Shown here piece by piece: positions 6,375-16,000 of a stretch of DNA of 31,987 bases. Both the position numbers and the translations under genes were made by a program. The stretch is taken from contig DDNL01000085.1 in NCBI GenBank assembly GCA_002341165.1, forward strand, positions 1 to 31,987, given 5' to 3'. Origin of the DNA: Shewanellaceae bacterium UBA2521 (GTDB lineage Bacteria > Pseudomonadota > Gammaproteobacteria > Enterobacterales > Shewanellaceae). A model generated the notes under the pieces. It saw nothing but the letters and a program-made list of their open reading frames with translations, was not told the origin of the DNA and ran no database searches. How positions within the stretch are numbered: the first letter of the stretch is position 1; every line of letters begins with the position of its first letter.

Positions 6375-8303
6375 CTATTCCTCCAGCAAGTTAAGTTGAC
6401 GCTGCATCGCTTGATGATTCAGCTGATCGATCAAACGATCAATGGTCATTTTGCCTAAATCAACGCCATTTCTAGTACGCACCGCAACTTCACCACGTTC
6501 CATCTCTTGGTCGCCTACGACTAATAAGTATGGAACACGTTTTAATGTATGCTCGCGAATTTTAAAGCCTATTTTCTCATTTCTCAAGTCTCCAGCCACT
6601 CTTAGGCCCGATTCTTGAAGTTTATTCACAATTTGGTGGACATAATCAGCTTGTTTATCCGTAATGCCCATAATTACAGCTTGTACAGGTGCTAACCATA
6701 GTGGAAATTTACCGGCATATTCTTCAATCAAAATACCGACAAATCGCTCTAATGATCCTAAAATAGCACGATGAATCATCACAGGCGTCACACGCTGCCC
6801 TGCTTCATCTATATATTTTGCACCTAAGCGCTCAGGCAAGGCAAAGTCAAGCTGTACTGTACCACATTGCCAAGCTCTATCTAAGCAGTCTCTCAGTGTA
6901 AATTCAATTTTAGGGCCATAAAAAGCACCTTCTCCAGGTTGCAAAGTATAGTCGATATCAGCTAAATCTAATGAACGTGCCAATGCAGCTTCGGCGCGAT
7001 CCCACATTGTATCATCACCAATACGCTGCTCTGGTCGTGTTGATAACTTGACTTCAATCTGGGAGAAACCAAATGTTTCATAAATATCATACACCATTTT
7101 GATACAGCTGCTTACTTCTTCCTGTATTTGATCAGGTGTGCAGAAAATATGTGCGTCATCTTGGGTAAAGCCTCGAACACGCATAATACCATGTAGTGCA
7201 CCAGAAGGTTCATTACGATGACAACAACCAAACTCAGCCATGCGCAGAGGTAAGTCACGGTACGACTTCAACCCTTGATTAAATATTTGTACATGACCTG
7301 GGCAGTTCATAGGCTTGACTGCATATTCACGATTTTCTGAGCTGGTTGTAAACATGTTCTCTGCATATTTACCCCAGTGGCCTGAACGCTCCCATAGGGA
7401 ACGGTCCATCATCAAAGGGCCTTTTACTTCTTGGTATTTGTATTCTTGTAACTTTGTACGTACAAAGGATTCTAGTTCGCGAAAGAGAGTCCAGCCGTTG
7501 TGATGCCAAAACACCATACCTGGCGCCTCTTCTTGCATATGGAAAAGATCTTGCTGTTTACCTAGCTTTCGGTGATCACGTTTGGCAGCTTCTTCTAGAC
7601 GGAATAAGTACTGTTTAAGCTGTTTTTTATCTGTCCAAGCTGTGCCATACACACGCTGCAACATCTTATTTTTTGAGTCACCACGCCAATATGCACCGGC
7701 AATACTCATCAACTTAAAGTGGTGGCAAAAACGCATATTAGGTACATGCGGACCACGACACATATCTACATATTCTTCATGATGGTATAAAGCAGGAGAA
7801 GCTTGCTGGCTGATATTTTCATCAAGGATCTGTGTTTTGTAAGGTTCCTGACGACTTTCAAACATGTCTCGCGCTTCTTGCCAAGAGACTGTCTTTTTGA
7901 CCACATCATAATTGGTTTTGGCAAGTTGAAGCATACGTTTTTCAAGTGCATCGAGATCATCTTGAGTCAGCTTGTGCTCTAGATCTATATCATAATAAAA
8001 GCCATTGTCGATAGTCGGACCAATAGCCATTTTAACTTGAGGATAAAGCTGCTTGATGGCATGGCCAAGTAAATGAGCGCATGAGTGACGAATCACCTCA
8101 AGACCATCTTCATCCTTACTGGTGATAATTTCAAGTTGGGTATCGGTTTCAATAAGATCCAGTGCATCAACACGTTGGCCATTAGCACGACCAGCAACAC
8201 AGGCTTTCGCTAAACCTGGACCAATATCTGAAGCAACATCTAAAGTAGTGACCGCACGATCAAAGATTCTTTGGCTTCCATCAGGAAGAGTAATTACAGG
8301 CAT
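6375..8303 (-). CDS. thrS: Threonyl-tRNA synthetase
   Basis: This 642-residue protein is the same length as E. coli ThrRS. In order it has the N-terminal TGS domain (MPVITLPDGSQRIFD), the second N-terminal editing domain with the HSCAHLLGHA motif, the class II catalytic core, and the C-terminal anticodon-binding domain. The zinc ligands Cys334 (MNCPGH), His385 and His511 were checked codon by codon and fall at the E. coli positions. The enzyme charges tRNA-Thr and edits mischarged Ser-tRNA-Thr. It starts at ATG with AAGGA 5 nt upstream. It heads the infC-rpmI-rplT operon; its last codons contain the infC ribosome-binding site. The 211-nt region upstream separates it from the divergent pteridine reductase gene; no tRNA-Thr-like operator or convincing promoter could be picked out there by eye. 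Confidence 0.97.
   Translation of the reverse strand: MPVITLPDGSQRIFDRAVTTLDVASDIGPGLAKACVAGRANGQRVDALDLIETDTQLEIITSKDEDGLEVIRHSCAHLLGHAIKQLYPQVKMAIGPTIDNGFYYDIDLEHKLTQDDLDALEKRMLQLAKTNYDVVKKTVSWQEARDMFESRQEPYKTQILDENISQQASPALYHHEEYVDMCRGPHVPNMRFCHHFKLMSIAGAYWRGDSKNKMLQRVYGTAWTDKKQLKQYLFRLEEAAKRDHRKLGKQQDLFHMQEEAPGMVFWHHNGWTLFRELESFVRTKLQEYKYQEVKGPLMMDRSLWERSGHWGKYAENMFTTSSENREYAVKPMNCPGHVQIFNQGLKSYRDLPLRMAEFGCCHRNEPSGALHGIMRVRGFTQDDAHIFCTPDQIQEEVSSCIKMVYDIYETFGFSQIEVKLSTRPEQRIGDDTMWDRAEAALARSLDLADIDYTLQPGEGAFYGPKIEFTLRDCLDRAWQCGTVQLDFALPERLGAKYIDEAGQRVTPVMIHRAILGSLERFVGILIEEYAGKFPLWLAPVQAVIMGITDKQADYVHQIVNKLQESGLRVAGDLRNEKIGFKIREHTLKRVPYLLVVGDQEMERGEVAVRTRNGVDLGKMTIDRLIDQLNHQAMQRQLNLLEE
6380..6384 (-). 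promoter_or_regulatory. Shine-Dalgarno site that fixes the infC start, embedded in the thrS 3' end
   Basis: GGAGG on the minus strand lies inside the last thrS codons (CTG GAG GAA TAG), exactly 8 nt before the ATA codon proposed as the infC start. No standard start codon occurs in the optimal window, which supports a non-AUG initiator and translational coupling to thrS termination. Confidence 0.8.
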
Positions 8304-8514
8304 GATATTCCTTAAATTGTCAGTGGTGACTCATACCAAGAGCCACTTGAAAGCAAGCTATACTAAACTGTGCTAAATTTATCTGTTTTTTAGGCAAAAG
8401 AGCATAACAAAAAACCGCATAAATAGCTAGCCAAAAGTTGACTATTTACTTGCACACACAATCAATTGGCGATAGATTAGATGCTGTTCTTTCATTAAAC
8501 TTCGAGATTTACTT

Positions 8515-9258
8515 ATGCCCGTCACACTCATTACAGGCGCTGCCAAGCGTTTAGGCGCAGCCATGGCACGCAAACTTCATCAGCACCATTATAACGTCAT
8601 GATTCATTATAATCGTGCTCATGATGAGGCTTCAGAGCTGTGCGCTGAACTCAATGCTCTACGTCCTCACTCTGCCGCTATGGTTCAAGCTGCTTTTGAC
8701 GACCCTTCAGCTCTACAACAGTTGATTCCCCGCACGATTGAGCAATTTGGCCAACTTGACTGCTTGATCAACAATGCTAGTGAATTCAATCCTGTTCGAT
8801 TCCGTGATATCACCATGCAAACAGCGCAAACCACTTTAACATGCAATGCTTTGGTACCTCTCCTCCTCGCACAACAAGCACAACAGCACCTTGAAGCAAC
8901 ACAAGGGTGTATCATTAATCTTGTGGATATACATGCTGATAAGCCTCTTGCCCATCACCTAGTTTATAGCACAAGTAAAGCGGCATTAAAGATGATCACT
9001 CAAGGCCTTGCAGTAGAAATGGCGCCGCATGTACGCGTCAATGCAATTGCTCCAGGTGCGATTTTATGGCCCGAAACCAGTCAAGTATCCAAGCAAGCTG
9101 AAATTCAGCAAACCATTCCTTTGCAACGTACAGGAGAGCTTGAAGATATAGCCAGTGCTGCACTATTTCTCGCACAGCAGGCGCACTATATGACAGGACA
9201 AACACTTTATCTAGATGGTGGTCGCACAGTAAAAGGTTACCAAGGCGCTCAAAACTAA
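8515..9258 (+). CDS. Pteridine reductase-type short-chain dehydrogenase (FolM/PTR1-like)
   Basis: This is a 247-residue SDR. The NADPH motif is TGAAKRLG (7-14), where the Arg of TGxxxRxG marks pteridine reductases. It is followed by NNAS and a C-terminal LDGGRTVKGY. The candidate catalytic set Asp138 (NLVDIHAD), Tyr151 and Lys155 has the same 13 and 4 residue spacing as Asp181/Tyr194/Lys198 of Leishmania PTR1; most SDRs have Ser in place of the Asp. Family members reduce dihydrobiopterin, dihydromonapterin or dihydrofolate. The product is probably cytoplasmic, acting in tetrahydropterin or folate metabolism; the exact substrate is not determined. The SD is weak (GAG about 9 nt before the ATG). 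It converges on ribE with a 4-nt overlap of stop codons. Confidence 0.82.
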   Translation: MPVTLITGAAKRLGAAMARKLHQHHYNVMIHYNRAHDEASELCAELNALRPHSAAMVQAAFDDPSALQQLIPRTIEQFGQLDCLINNASEFNPVRFRDITMQTAQTTLTCNALVPLLLAQQAQQHLEATQGCIINLVDIHADKPLAHHLVYSTSKAALKMITQGLAVEMAPHVRVNAIAPGAILWPETSQVSKQAEIQQTIPLQRTGELEDIASAALFLAQQAHYMTGQTLYLDGGRTVKGYQGAQN

Positions 9259-9869
9259 ACTTGAGATTGCTGCGCTAGTACACGTTCAACAGTAGAAACA
9301 ATGGCTTGAGTTTGCGGATCAATTTCAATATTTACAGTTGCTCCCTTACCTTTTGTACTGAGCGTGGTTCGAGATAGAGTTTCTGGGATCAAGTGTACAC
9401 AAAAGCGCTTATCTTGCACTTCACCAATGGTGAGGCTTATACCATCTATACCCACATATCCTTTTGTTAAAATAAAGCGCATCCACTGTGATGGCACTTC
9501 AAACCAGACCTGATAGTTTGTCTCAGTTGCGTTCACTTCGACAATTTCAGCCTGGCTGGCAATATGTCCTGACATCAAGTGCCCACCAATGTCATCTCCA
9601 AATTGTGCAGCACGTTCGATATTGACCTGATCTCCTTCTTGTAGTTGCTTCAAATTGGTGACTCGAAGCGTCTCATCAATCACATCAAAGTAAACATGAG
9701 TACCTTCTATTTTTGTCACCGTGAGGCAACAACCATTATGCGCTACTGATGCGCCGATCTGTAATCCCTCAAGCCACGCTTTTGGAAACTCTAAGATATG
9801 GGTTTGAAACTCTGTTTTGCGGATAATTTTTGAAATAGATGCTGTACCTAAAACAATACCTGTAAACAT
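9255..9869 (-). CDS. ribE: Riboflavin synthase, alpha chain
   Basis: This 204-residue protein begins with the diagnostic MFTGIV and has two lumazine-binding repeats: about 1-95 with NGCCLTV, and about 96-195 with GHLMSGHI, VGIDGISLTIGE and IPETLSRTT. The enzyme dismutates two 6,7-dimethyl-8-ribityllumazine molecules to riboflavin and the pyrimidinedione precursor, as a cytoplasmic trimer. The ATG has AGAGG 7 nt upstream. No FMN riboswitch-like structure was recognised in the 152 nt separating it from the divergent MATE gene. The gene is isolated from other rib genes in this window. Confidence 0.95.
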   Translation of the reverse strand: MFTGIVLGTASISKIIRKTEFQTHILEFPKAWLEGLQIGASVAHNGCCLTVTKIEGTHVYFDVIDETLRVTNLKQLQEGDQVNIERAAQFGDDIGGHLMSGHIASQAEIVEVNATETNYQVWFEVPSQWMRFILTKGYVGIDGISLTIGEVQDKRFCVHLIPETLSRTTLSTKGKGATVNIEIDPQTQAIVSTVERVLAQQSQV

Positions 9870-10021
9870 GCGCGGACCTCTTTTTAGTTAAGCTCAGATC
9901 TAAGCTAAAAAATAAGTTTTCACCATTGTAAGTTGATAACCAATAATCATCTTATACTTAGTATCTATAAACGGGCTATTTATATCATAAAATACGCTAA
10001 AAAGACCAGTGAAGGACTGCG

Positions 10022-11383
10022 ATGCGGCAACTTATTTATCAAATCAGACAAATCATAAAGCTTGGAGTTCCTGTCTTTATTGGGCAACTCATTCAAACAT
10101 TAATGAGCTTTACGGATACCGTTATGGCAGGTCATGTCAGTGCTGTGGATATGGCTGCTGTTGCTATTGGTGCAAGTTTATGGTTTCCTGTTATCTTATT
10201 TGTTTTAGGGCTGTTGATGCCGATTACTCCGGTGATTTCTCATCATTTTGGTTCGCGTGAATTTCGAAATATACCAGCAACTGTATGGCAAGGTATTTAT
10301 CTCGCTTTGTTCACCGGCATTCTGGCCATGGCTGTACTGGGTTTAAGTCATTATCTTCTCACACACATGGAACTCGAACCCAGCCTCTATAAACTTTCTA
10401 TCGGTTATCTCGATAGTATTTTATGGGGTGCACCTGCTTTCGCTGTCTTTCAGATTTTACGTAATTGTGGTGAAGGTATTTCCTACACTAAACCCACTAT
10501 GGTAGTCAGCTTAATAGGTTTAATCAGCAATGTGATTCTCAATTATACCTTTATCTATGGCCATTTTGGTGCACCTGCTTTAGGTGGTGCCGGTTGTGGT
10601 GTAGCCAGTGCTATCACTTGCTGGCTCATGATGTTTGCTATGATGCTTTTTATTCGTTTAGATGACGCTTTCAAAGATATTCAACTTATCAAGTATAAAG
10701 TAGGTGTTGATCTCAAAACACAGTTCGGCATGATCAGACTAGGGCTACCTGTTGCTCTAGCAACTTTTTTTGAGGTCACACTTTTTGCCGCTATTGCATT
10801 ATTGATTGCACCTCTAGGCGCAACTGTTGTAGCAAGTCATCAAATTGCGATTAACTTTTCCAGTTTGGTCTTTATGTTACCTTTATCTATAGGCATCGCT
10901 GTCTCTATCCGCATTGGTTACTATCTCGGCAAAAACAAAAAAGAGCATGCTAAAATGAGCACCAAGTCAGCGATTACTCTAGGTGTCTTGATGGCGTTAT
11001 GTACTTGCTCTTTAACGCTTGTTGGACGTTATGCTATCGCCAAAATTTATACTGATGATATGCAAGTGATTGAGCTCACTATGTCTATTCTCTATTTAGC
11101 TGCTTTGTATCAATTCAGTGATGCTGTTCAAGTCATTTGCGCAGGTGTGTTAAGAGGCTATGGCGATACGAAAGCATGCTTTTATATTACCTTTTTCTCT
11201 TACTGGATTGTTGGTTTAACACTTGGCTATTTCTTAGCACTTACCGACACGATTATACCGCGCCTTGGTGTCATGGGATTTTGGATTGGTGTCATGGTCG
11301 GACTCACTTGCGCCGCGTTATTATTTATTTTACGTGTGATCTATATTGAAAAAAACTACACCGATCATAATTTCATCAAATAG
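10022..11383 (+). CDS. norM: NorM-type MATE family multidrug/cation antiporter
   Basis: This 453-residue inner-membrane protein has about 12 hydrophobic segments arranged as two homologous six-helix halves, the standard MATE fold. The first helix carries SFTDTVMAGHVSAVDMAAVAI, with Asp32 aligning to Asp36 of Vibrio NorM, a cation-coupling residue. LLMPITPVISHHFG and PALGGAGCGVASAIT are further family matches. Such proteins export cationic drugs or metabolites in exchange for Na+ or H+; the ion and substrate are not determined here. The ATG has GAAGGA 5-6 nt upstream. No terminator is evident before the tRNA genes downstream. Confidence 0.88.
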   Translation: MRQLIYQIRQIIKLGVPVFIGQLIQTLMSFTDTVMAGHVSAVDMAAVAIGASLWFPVILFVLGLLMPITPVISHHFGSREFRNIPATVWQGIYLALFTGILAMAVLGLSHYLLTHMELEPSLYKLSIGYLDSILWGAPAFAVFQILRNCGEGISYTKPTMVVSLIGLISNVILNYTFIYGHFGAPALGGAGCGVASAITCWLMMFAMMLFIRLDDAFKDIQLIKYKVGVDLKTQFGMIRLGLPVALATFFEVTLFAAIALLIAPLGATVVASHQIAINFSSLVFMLPLSIGIAVSIRIGYYLGKNKKEHAKMSTKSAITLGVLMALCTCSLTLVGRYAIAKIYTDDMQVIELTMSILYLAALYQFSDAVQVICAGVLRGYGDTKACFYITFFSYWIVGLTLGYFLALTDTIIPRLGVMGFWIGVMVGLTCAALLFILRVIYIEKNYTDHNFIK

Positions 11384-11405
11384 AGCGTTTCCATTTAAAT
11401 AATAC

Positions 11406-11434
11406 TTGCAATAGCTATGCATCACTATTATTAT
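11406..11434 (+). promoter_or_regulatory. Candidate promoter of the tandem tRNA-Val genes
   Basis: TTGCAA (4 of 6 to the -35 consensus) and TATTAT (5 of 6 to the -10 consensus) are separated by 17 nt and lie about 29 nt before the first tRNA. Spacing and position fit; it was judged by eye only. Confidence 0.5.
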
Positions 11435-11462
11435 GCTTTCCGTCTTCAATGCAAGACGCAGT

Positions 11463-11539
11463 ACGACCGTAGCTCAGCTGGTTAGAGCACTACCTTGACA
11501 TGGTAGGGGTCGGTGGTTCGAGTCCACTCGGTCGTACCA
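11463..11539 (+). tRNA. tRNA-Val (anticodon GAC), copy 1
   Basis: This is a 77-nt cloverleaf. The acceptor stem ACGACCG pairs with CGGTCGT, and the D arm contains AGCTCAGCTGGTTAGAGC. The anticodon stem CTACC/GGTAG has loop TTGACAT with GAC at 11507-11509, and the T arm contains GGTTCGAGTCC. The discriminator is A and the CCA end is encoded. It reads the valine codons GUC and GUU. Confidence 0.97.
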
Positions 11540-11550
11540 AAATCATCTTT

Positions 11551-11627
11551 ACAACCGTAGCTCAGTTGGTTAGAGCACTACCTTGACATGGTAGGGGTCG
11601 GTGGTTCGAATCCACTCGGTTGTACCA
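11551..11627 (+). tRNA. tRNA-Val (anticodon GAC), copy 2
   Basis: This is a second 77-nt cloverleaf starting 12 nt after copy 1, with an identical anticodon arm (GAC at 11585-11587) and encoded CCA. It differs by a compensated acceptor pair (G-C to A-T: ACAACCG with CGGTTGT), one D-loop C to T, and one G to A in the T arm (TTCGAA). It is probably processed from the same transcript. A weak CTCA/TGAG hairpin with T-rich flank follows, but it is not a convincing terminator. Confidence 0.97.
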
Positions 11628-11756
11628 ACATCAGCTCATAAACTGAGTTTGTTTACCAAATCTAAGACAACAACACCCTCAATAATCAGATTATAAATTC
11701 AAACCACATATTCGTCACATTTTTAGACTTCATCAGGTTTTATTAAAAATTTTCGA

Positions 11757-11765
11757 TGGTATAAT
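11757..11765 (+). promoter_or_regulatory. Extended -10 promoter of the RND efflux operon
   Basis: TGGTATAAT is a TGn motif and a perfect TATAAT, with no good -35 upstream. It predicts a leader of about 100 nt before the adaptor gene. That leader contains a small hairpin (CTTCATT at 11793-11799 with AATGAAG at 11806-11812). No operator for a local regulator was recognised, and no regulator gene is adjacent. Confidence 0.5.
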
Positions 11766-11875
11766 AATCCCGCATAACATTCTGTACTGCATCTTCATTC
11801 AAAATAATGAAGTTCATGATTTAAAGTGAAAAAATTAATCATAACAACAATAATAATAGACAACAAGGATTCTAT

Positions 11876-13042
11876 ATGCCCCTCATACTTAGGCGTTTAC
11901 TTCCCTTCTTCATCTTATGTTTAGCTTTCGTTTTAGCTATGATACTCACAAATGAAAAGCCTGCTCATCCTCCCAAGCCAACCTCAAATACATTGAAAGT
12001 TGAAGTCATCGATCTGACTAGCAGCACGCACCAAGTAGAACTAAACAGTCATGGCTTTGTTGAACCTGATATGACTTTACAAATCAAACCTGAAATCAGT
12101 GGCCGGATCGAATCCATTGATCCCGCTTTTACTGTAGGACAATTTGTCAAAAAAGGTCAGCTATTAGCCTCAATTCATACCTTAGATTATGAAGCTGAAC
12201 TTGCAAAAGCTGAAGCAGACTTAGCCAAAGCAAAATTAGCACTCACTAAAGAGCTCGGCGCCAGCCACGTAGCCAACAAGCAGTTGGAAGGTCTAGCAGG
12301 CAAACATACCGACTACGCTTTACATAAGCCACAACTGGCGCATAAATATGCTGAATTTAAAGCCAAACAAGCGGCACTGAAACAAGCACAATATGAACTC
12401 AAGCAAACTCAAATTCGTGCTCCCTTTAACGGCATTATTACATCACGTGAGCTGGCTTTAGGCCAATATGTCAATACGACAACCCAGCTAGGTCAACTCC
12501 TAGGTACCGATCAAGCCAATATCCGTTTACCTATCCACCAAGAAGACCTGAAGCTGATGCCTACGCATTATCCAATTCATGTACGTTTGACCGATACAAA
12601 AAGTGGACGCACTTGGCAAGCACAGATCAACGCACAAACGCATACAGTAGATCAAAAAAGTCGTATGACTTACTTCATCGCGACTGTAAATCAACCTTAC
12701 GCACAAACAACAGAGCTTCCGTTGTACACTTTTGTACAGGCCTCGATCATGAGTCGTCCTTTAGAGCAGACTTTGGCTATACCACAGCACTTAGTCAACA
12801 ATCGTAAAATTCACTTACTATCTCAAGACAACACACTTATGATTCATCCTATTACACCTTTGCATCGCGATAATGAGTTTGTATATATATCAAACAATTC
12901 AAATATATCGCATCAGCTCATCAGTACGCATATTGAACAAGCAAAGCAAGGTATGTCTTGTGAACCTATGTCAAAAGATACTTCTCATGCTGAGATCGCT
13001 CAAAAAAATGAAACAACGCAATCCACTTCCATCACGCAATAG
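11876..13042 (+). CDS. RND efflux periplasmic adaptor (membrane fusion protein)
   Basis: This 388-residue HlyD/AcrA-type adaptor has an N-terminal hydrophobic anchor (about residues 6-25, RRLLPFFILCLAFVLAMILT). Next come a lipoyl half-motif (IKPEISGRIESIDPAFTVGQ and FVKKGQLLASI), an alpha-helical hairpin rich in Ala/Lys/Gln (about 100-180), and the second lipoyl half (IRAPFNGIITSRELALGQYV). Beta-barrel and membrane-proximal regions follow, and the Ser/Thr-rich C-terminal tail is probably disordered. It bridges the inner-membrane permease encoded 13 nt downstream to an outer-membrane channel. The ATG has AAGGA 6 nt upstream. No TolC-type channel gene is linked, so one encoded elsewhere would be needed. 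Confidence 0.88.
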   Translation: MPLILRRLLPFFILCLAFVLAMILTNEKPAHPPKPTSNTLKVEVIDLTSSTHQVELNSHGFVEPDMTLQIKPEISGRIESIDPAFTVGQFVKKGQLLASIHTLDYEAELAKAEADLAKAKLALTKELGASHVANKQLEGLAGKHTDYALHKPQLAHKYAEFKAKQAALKQAQYELKQTQIRAPFNGIITSRELALGQYVNTTTQLGQLLGTDQANIRLPIHQEDLKLMPTHYPIHVRLTDTKSGRTWQAQINAQTHTVDQKSRMTYFIATVNQPYAQTTELPLYTFVQASIMSRPLEQTLAIPQHLVNNRKIHLLSQDNTLMIHPITPLHRDNEFVYISNNSNISHQLISTHIEQAKQGMSCEPMSKDTSHAEIAQKNETTQSTSITQ

Positions 13043-13055
13043 GTAATGACATCAT

Positions 13056-16000
13056 ATGAAATATCAAACAGGTATTATGGCGTGGTTTGCGCGCAGACCC
13101 GTATATGTGAATCTTCTCATGGCCTTTCTTATTATCGGCGGATTGTTTTCTACACTCACGATTAACAAAGAAGTCTTGCCTAATAAAATCAGCAATATGG
13201 TGAGTATTGAGGTCTCTTATGATGGTGCATCGCCACAAGAAATAGAATCTGGTATTGTCAATAAAGTGGAGCAAGCCCTCAAAAATATCAACGCTATTAA
13301 ATCAACCCAATCACAATCGAGCGAAGGTACAGGCCGTATCTATGCTACTTTGAAAACAGATGCCGATAAAAAAGAAGCTTTAGATGAGATCAAGCAGCAA
13401 GTCGATCAAATCTCTGACTTCCCCGCTGAAGCCGAAACACCGAAAGTCAAATTAGAAAAGTGGAAAATTCTTTCAATTATCATCGGACTCACCAGTGATC
13501 TGAACCCTACTGCCCATAAAGAACTTGCTAAAGACATTAAAAAAGAGCTTGAGCAAATACCTGATATGGGAGAAGTCTATTTGCGTGGTCAACAAGACTA
13601 TGAAGTCAATATTTTTGTTTCACCAGAAGTATTACAAGAATATCAACTTAGTTTCAATGATATCAGTGACGCAATCAAGAAGAACAGCAAAGATATTTCA
13701 GCAGGCTCTATCAACACAGATCACGGTCGCATCACGATCAGTGGGCAAGGTTACAAAGAGCGTGGTCATGAATTTGAACAGCTTGTTATAAAAACCTTAC
13801 CCAATGGAGAACCCATTTTCTTATCTGATATCGCAACAATACAAGATGGCTTCACTGAAAGCGAACGTTATAGTACGCTCAATGGTAAGCCTTCTCTTGC
13901 AATCGGAATTAAGCAAATTGATGGGCTAGATACTGTTGAAATAGCAAGACTCGTCAAAAACTACATCAAAAAAAAGCAAAACCAACTTCCAGAAGGGACT
14001 GAACTTGTCGTTATTTATGACATCTCTAAGCACGTCTCAAGCCGTCTTGACATGATGTCAAGCAACCTCTTCTATGGTGCTTTGTTTGTTTTTGCTATGT
14101 TGGCTCTCTTTCTCGAGATCAAACTAGCATTTTGGGTGATTATCGGTCTACCTATCTGTTTTCTCGGTACCTTATTTTTTATGCCTTTAGAGCCTTTCGG
14201 CTTAACCCTGAATATGGCATCTATGTTTGGCTTTATTTTGGTTTTAGGGATTATCGTAGATGATGCCATTGTGATCGGTGAAAGTGCGCACCAATCTATT
14301 CAAAAACATGGCCAGTCACTCGATAGTATAATTGCAGGTGCTAAAAAAGTCGCAATCCCAGCAACCTTTGGTGTCCTGACCACGATAGCTGCTTTTATCC
14401 CTATGTTTATAAGTACAGGTCCTATGTCTTCTGACCTTATCAATCTCAGTACGGTGGTCATTTTATGTTTAATCTTCTCTTTGATTGAGTCTAAACTCAT
14501 TTTACCCAGCCACTTGGCACATATGCGCCCAAGCCAGCCAAGCCAAAATAAACTGGTACAGTACAAACAAGCATTCAATCGTGCTTTTGATCATTGGGTA
14601 CACCATGGCTTCCGCCGCTTCATTACGAGCATTCTCAATATGAAATATACGGTCATCAGCTCCTTTTTTGCTCTTATGTTGATCAGCATCGCTTTAGTTG
14701 TGGGAGGACAAGTACGATTTTTGTTTGAACCTGAGATGGAAGTAGACGAGACACAATTTAGTTTAGAGATGGAAGATGGTACCTCAAGACAAAAAACGCT
14801 CTCCTATATCTTGGAAGCAGAAAAAGCCTTACTACGAGTAAAAAAAGAACTAGAACAAGAATATGAACAGCCACAAATTGTACATTTTTATACCTTGCTC
14901 AATTCTAATACATTCGCAGAAGTCCAAGTGATTTTAGCCGATGATGATGTACGCCAAATCACAACAACTGAACTTGAAAACCGCTGGCGTGCGTATTTGC
15001 CTCAGTTTAGTCAAGTTAAAAAAATGACTTTCGGAGAAGCTCCTGAGAAAAAATCTGCCGATATAGGTATTCAACTTACCTCAACGGATGTCCAGCAATC
15101 GCAAGCTGTTGCCGAGCTGGTGAAGCAAGAGCTCAGTCAATTTCCAGGCGTCTATGAAATTTCTGATAACCTCGCCACAAGGCAAGATGAAATTGTTTTA
15201 CAACTCACCGCTGTTGGGCGTTCAATGGGCTTAAGCCTAACAAAGCTCACTCAGGAAGTAAGAAAAAAAATATATGGAACTGAAGTTTTATCACTGCTAC
15301 GTGATGAGGAAACCGTCAAAGTGATGCTACGCTACCCCAAAAAAGCACGCCAAAGCCTAGCTGATATACAGCATATGGACATACAAATTAGCGCCGATCA
15401 ATTTGTACCTTTAACGCGTGTTGCGACGTTAAAGCTTCAGCCTGCTTTAACCTCTATATCGCATATCAACGGTATGCAATCTATCCGTGTAGACGCCATG
15501 GCTGATAAATCTATTGCTGAGCCTATTAAGATCATCAATAAAGTTATAGATACATTAACGCCGGTTATTGCAAAGCAATACCCTGAAGTCAAGCTTGATA
15601 TGGGTCAAGACAATGCCGAAAGTCAAAAATCCTTGTATCAATCTCTACAAAACTTTTGTATCGCATTGCTGATTATCTATATCTTAATTGCCATACCACT
15701 GCAATCATATACACAGCCTCTACTGATTATGTCTGTAATTCCATTTAGCCTCATTGGTGCTGTCATGGGGCATTTTATATTAGGCTTACCTCTAAGTCCG
15801 CTCTCGGTTATGGGCATCATTGCTCTGTCTGGTGTAGTCGTTAACGACTCTTTAGTGATGATTGATTTTATTAATCAAGCCAAAACAAAAGACCAAGACT
15901 TAAAATCTGCCCTCATAGATGCTGCAACGTATCGTTTCAGATCCATCTTCTTGACCTCGATCACGACAGCAGGTGGACTCTTACCCATATTGGCTGAAAC

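Noticed and set aside
8122..8376. 84-codon frame antisense to the thrS 5' end
   Set aside because: It lies opposite the thrS TGS domain coding region; no SD and no recognisable domain.
10009..10260. 83-codon frame overlapping the start of the MATE gene
   Set aside because: It is an out-of-frame shadow, Cys/Tyr rich, with no family pattern.
11463..11627. tRNA-Val pair as a mobile element attachment site
   Set aside because: No integrase, phage gene or repeated tRNA 3' fragment was seen nearby.
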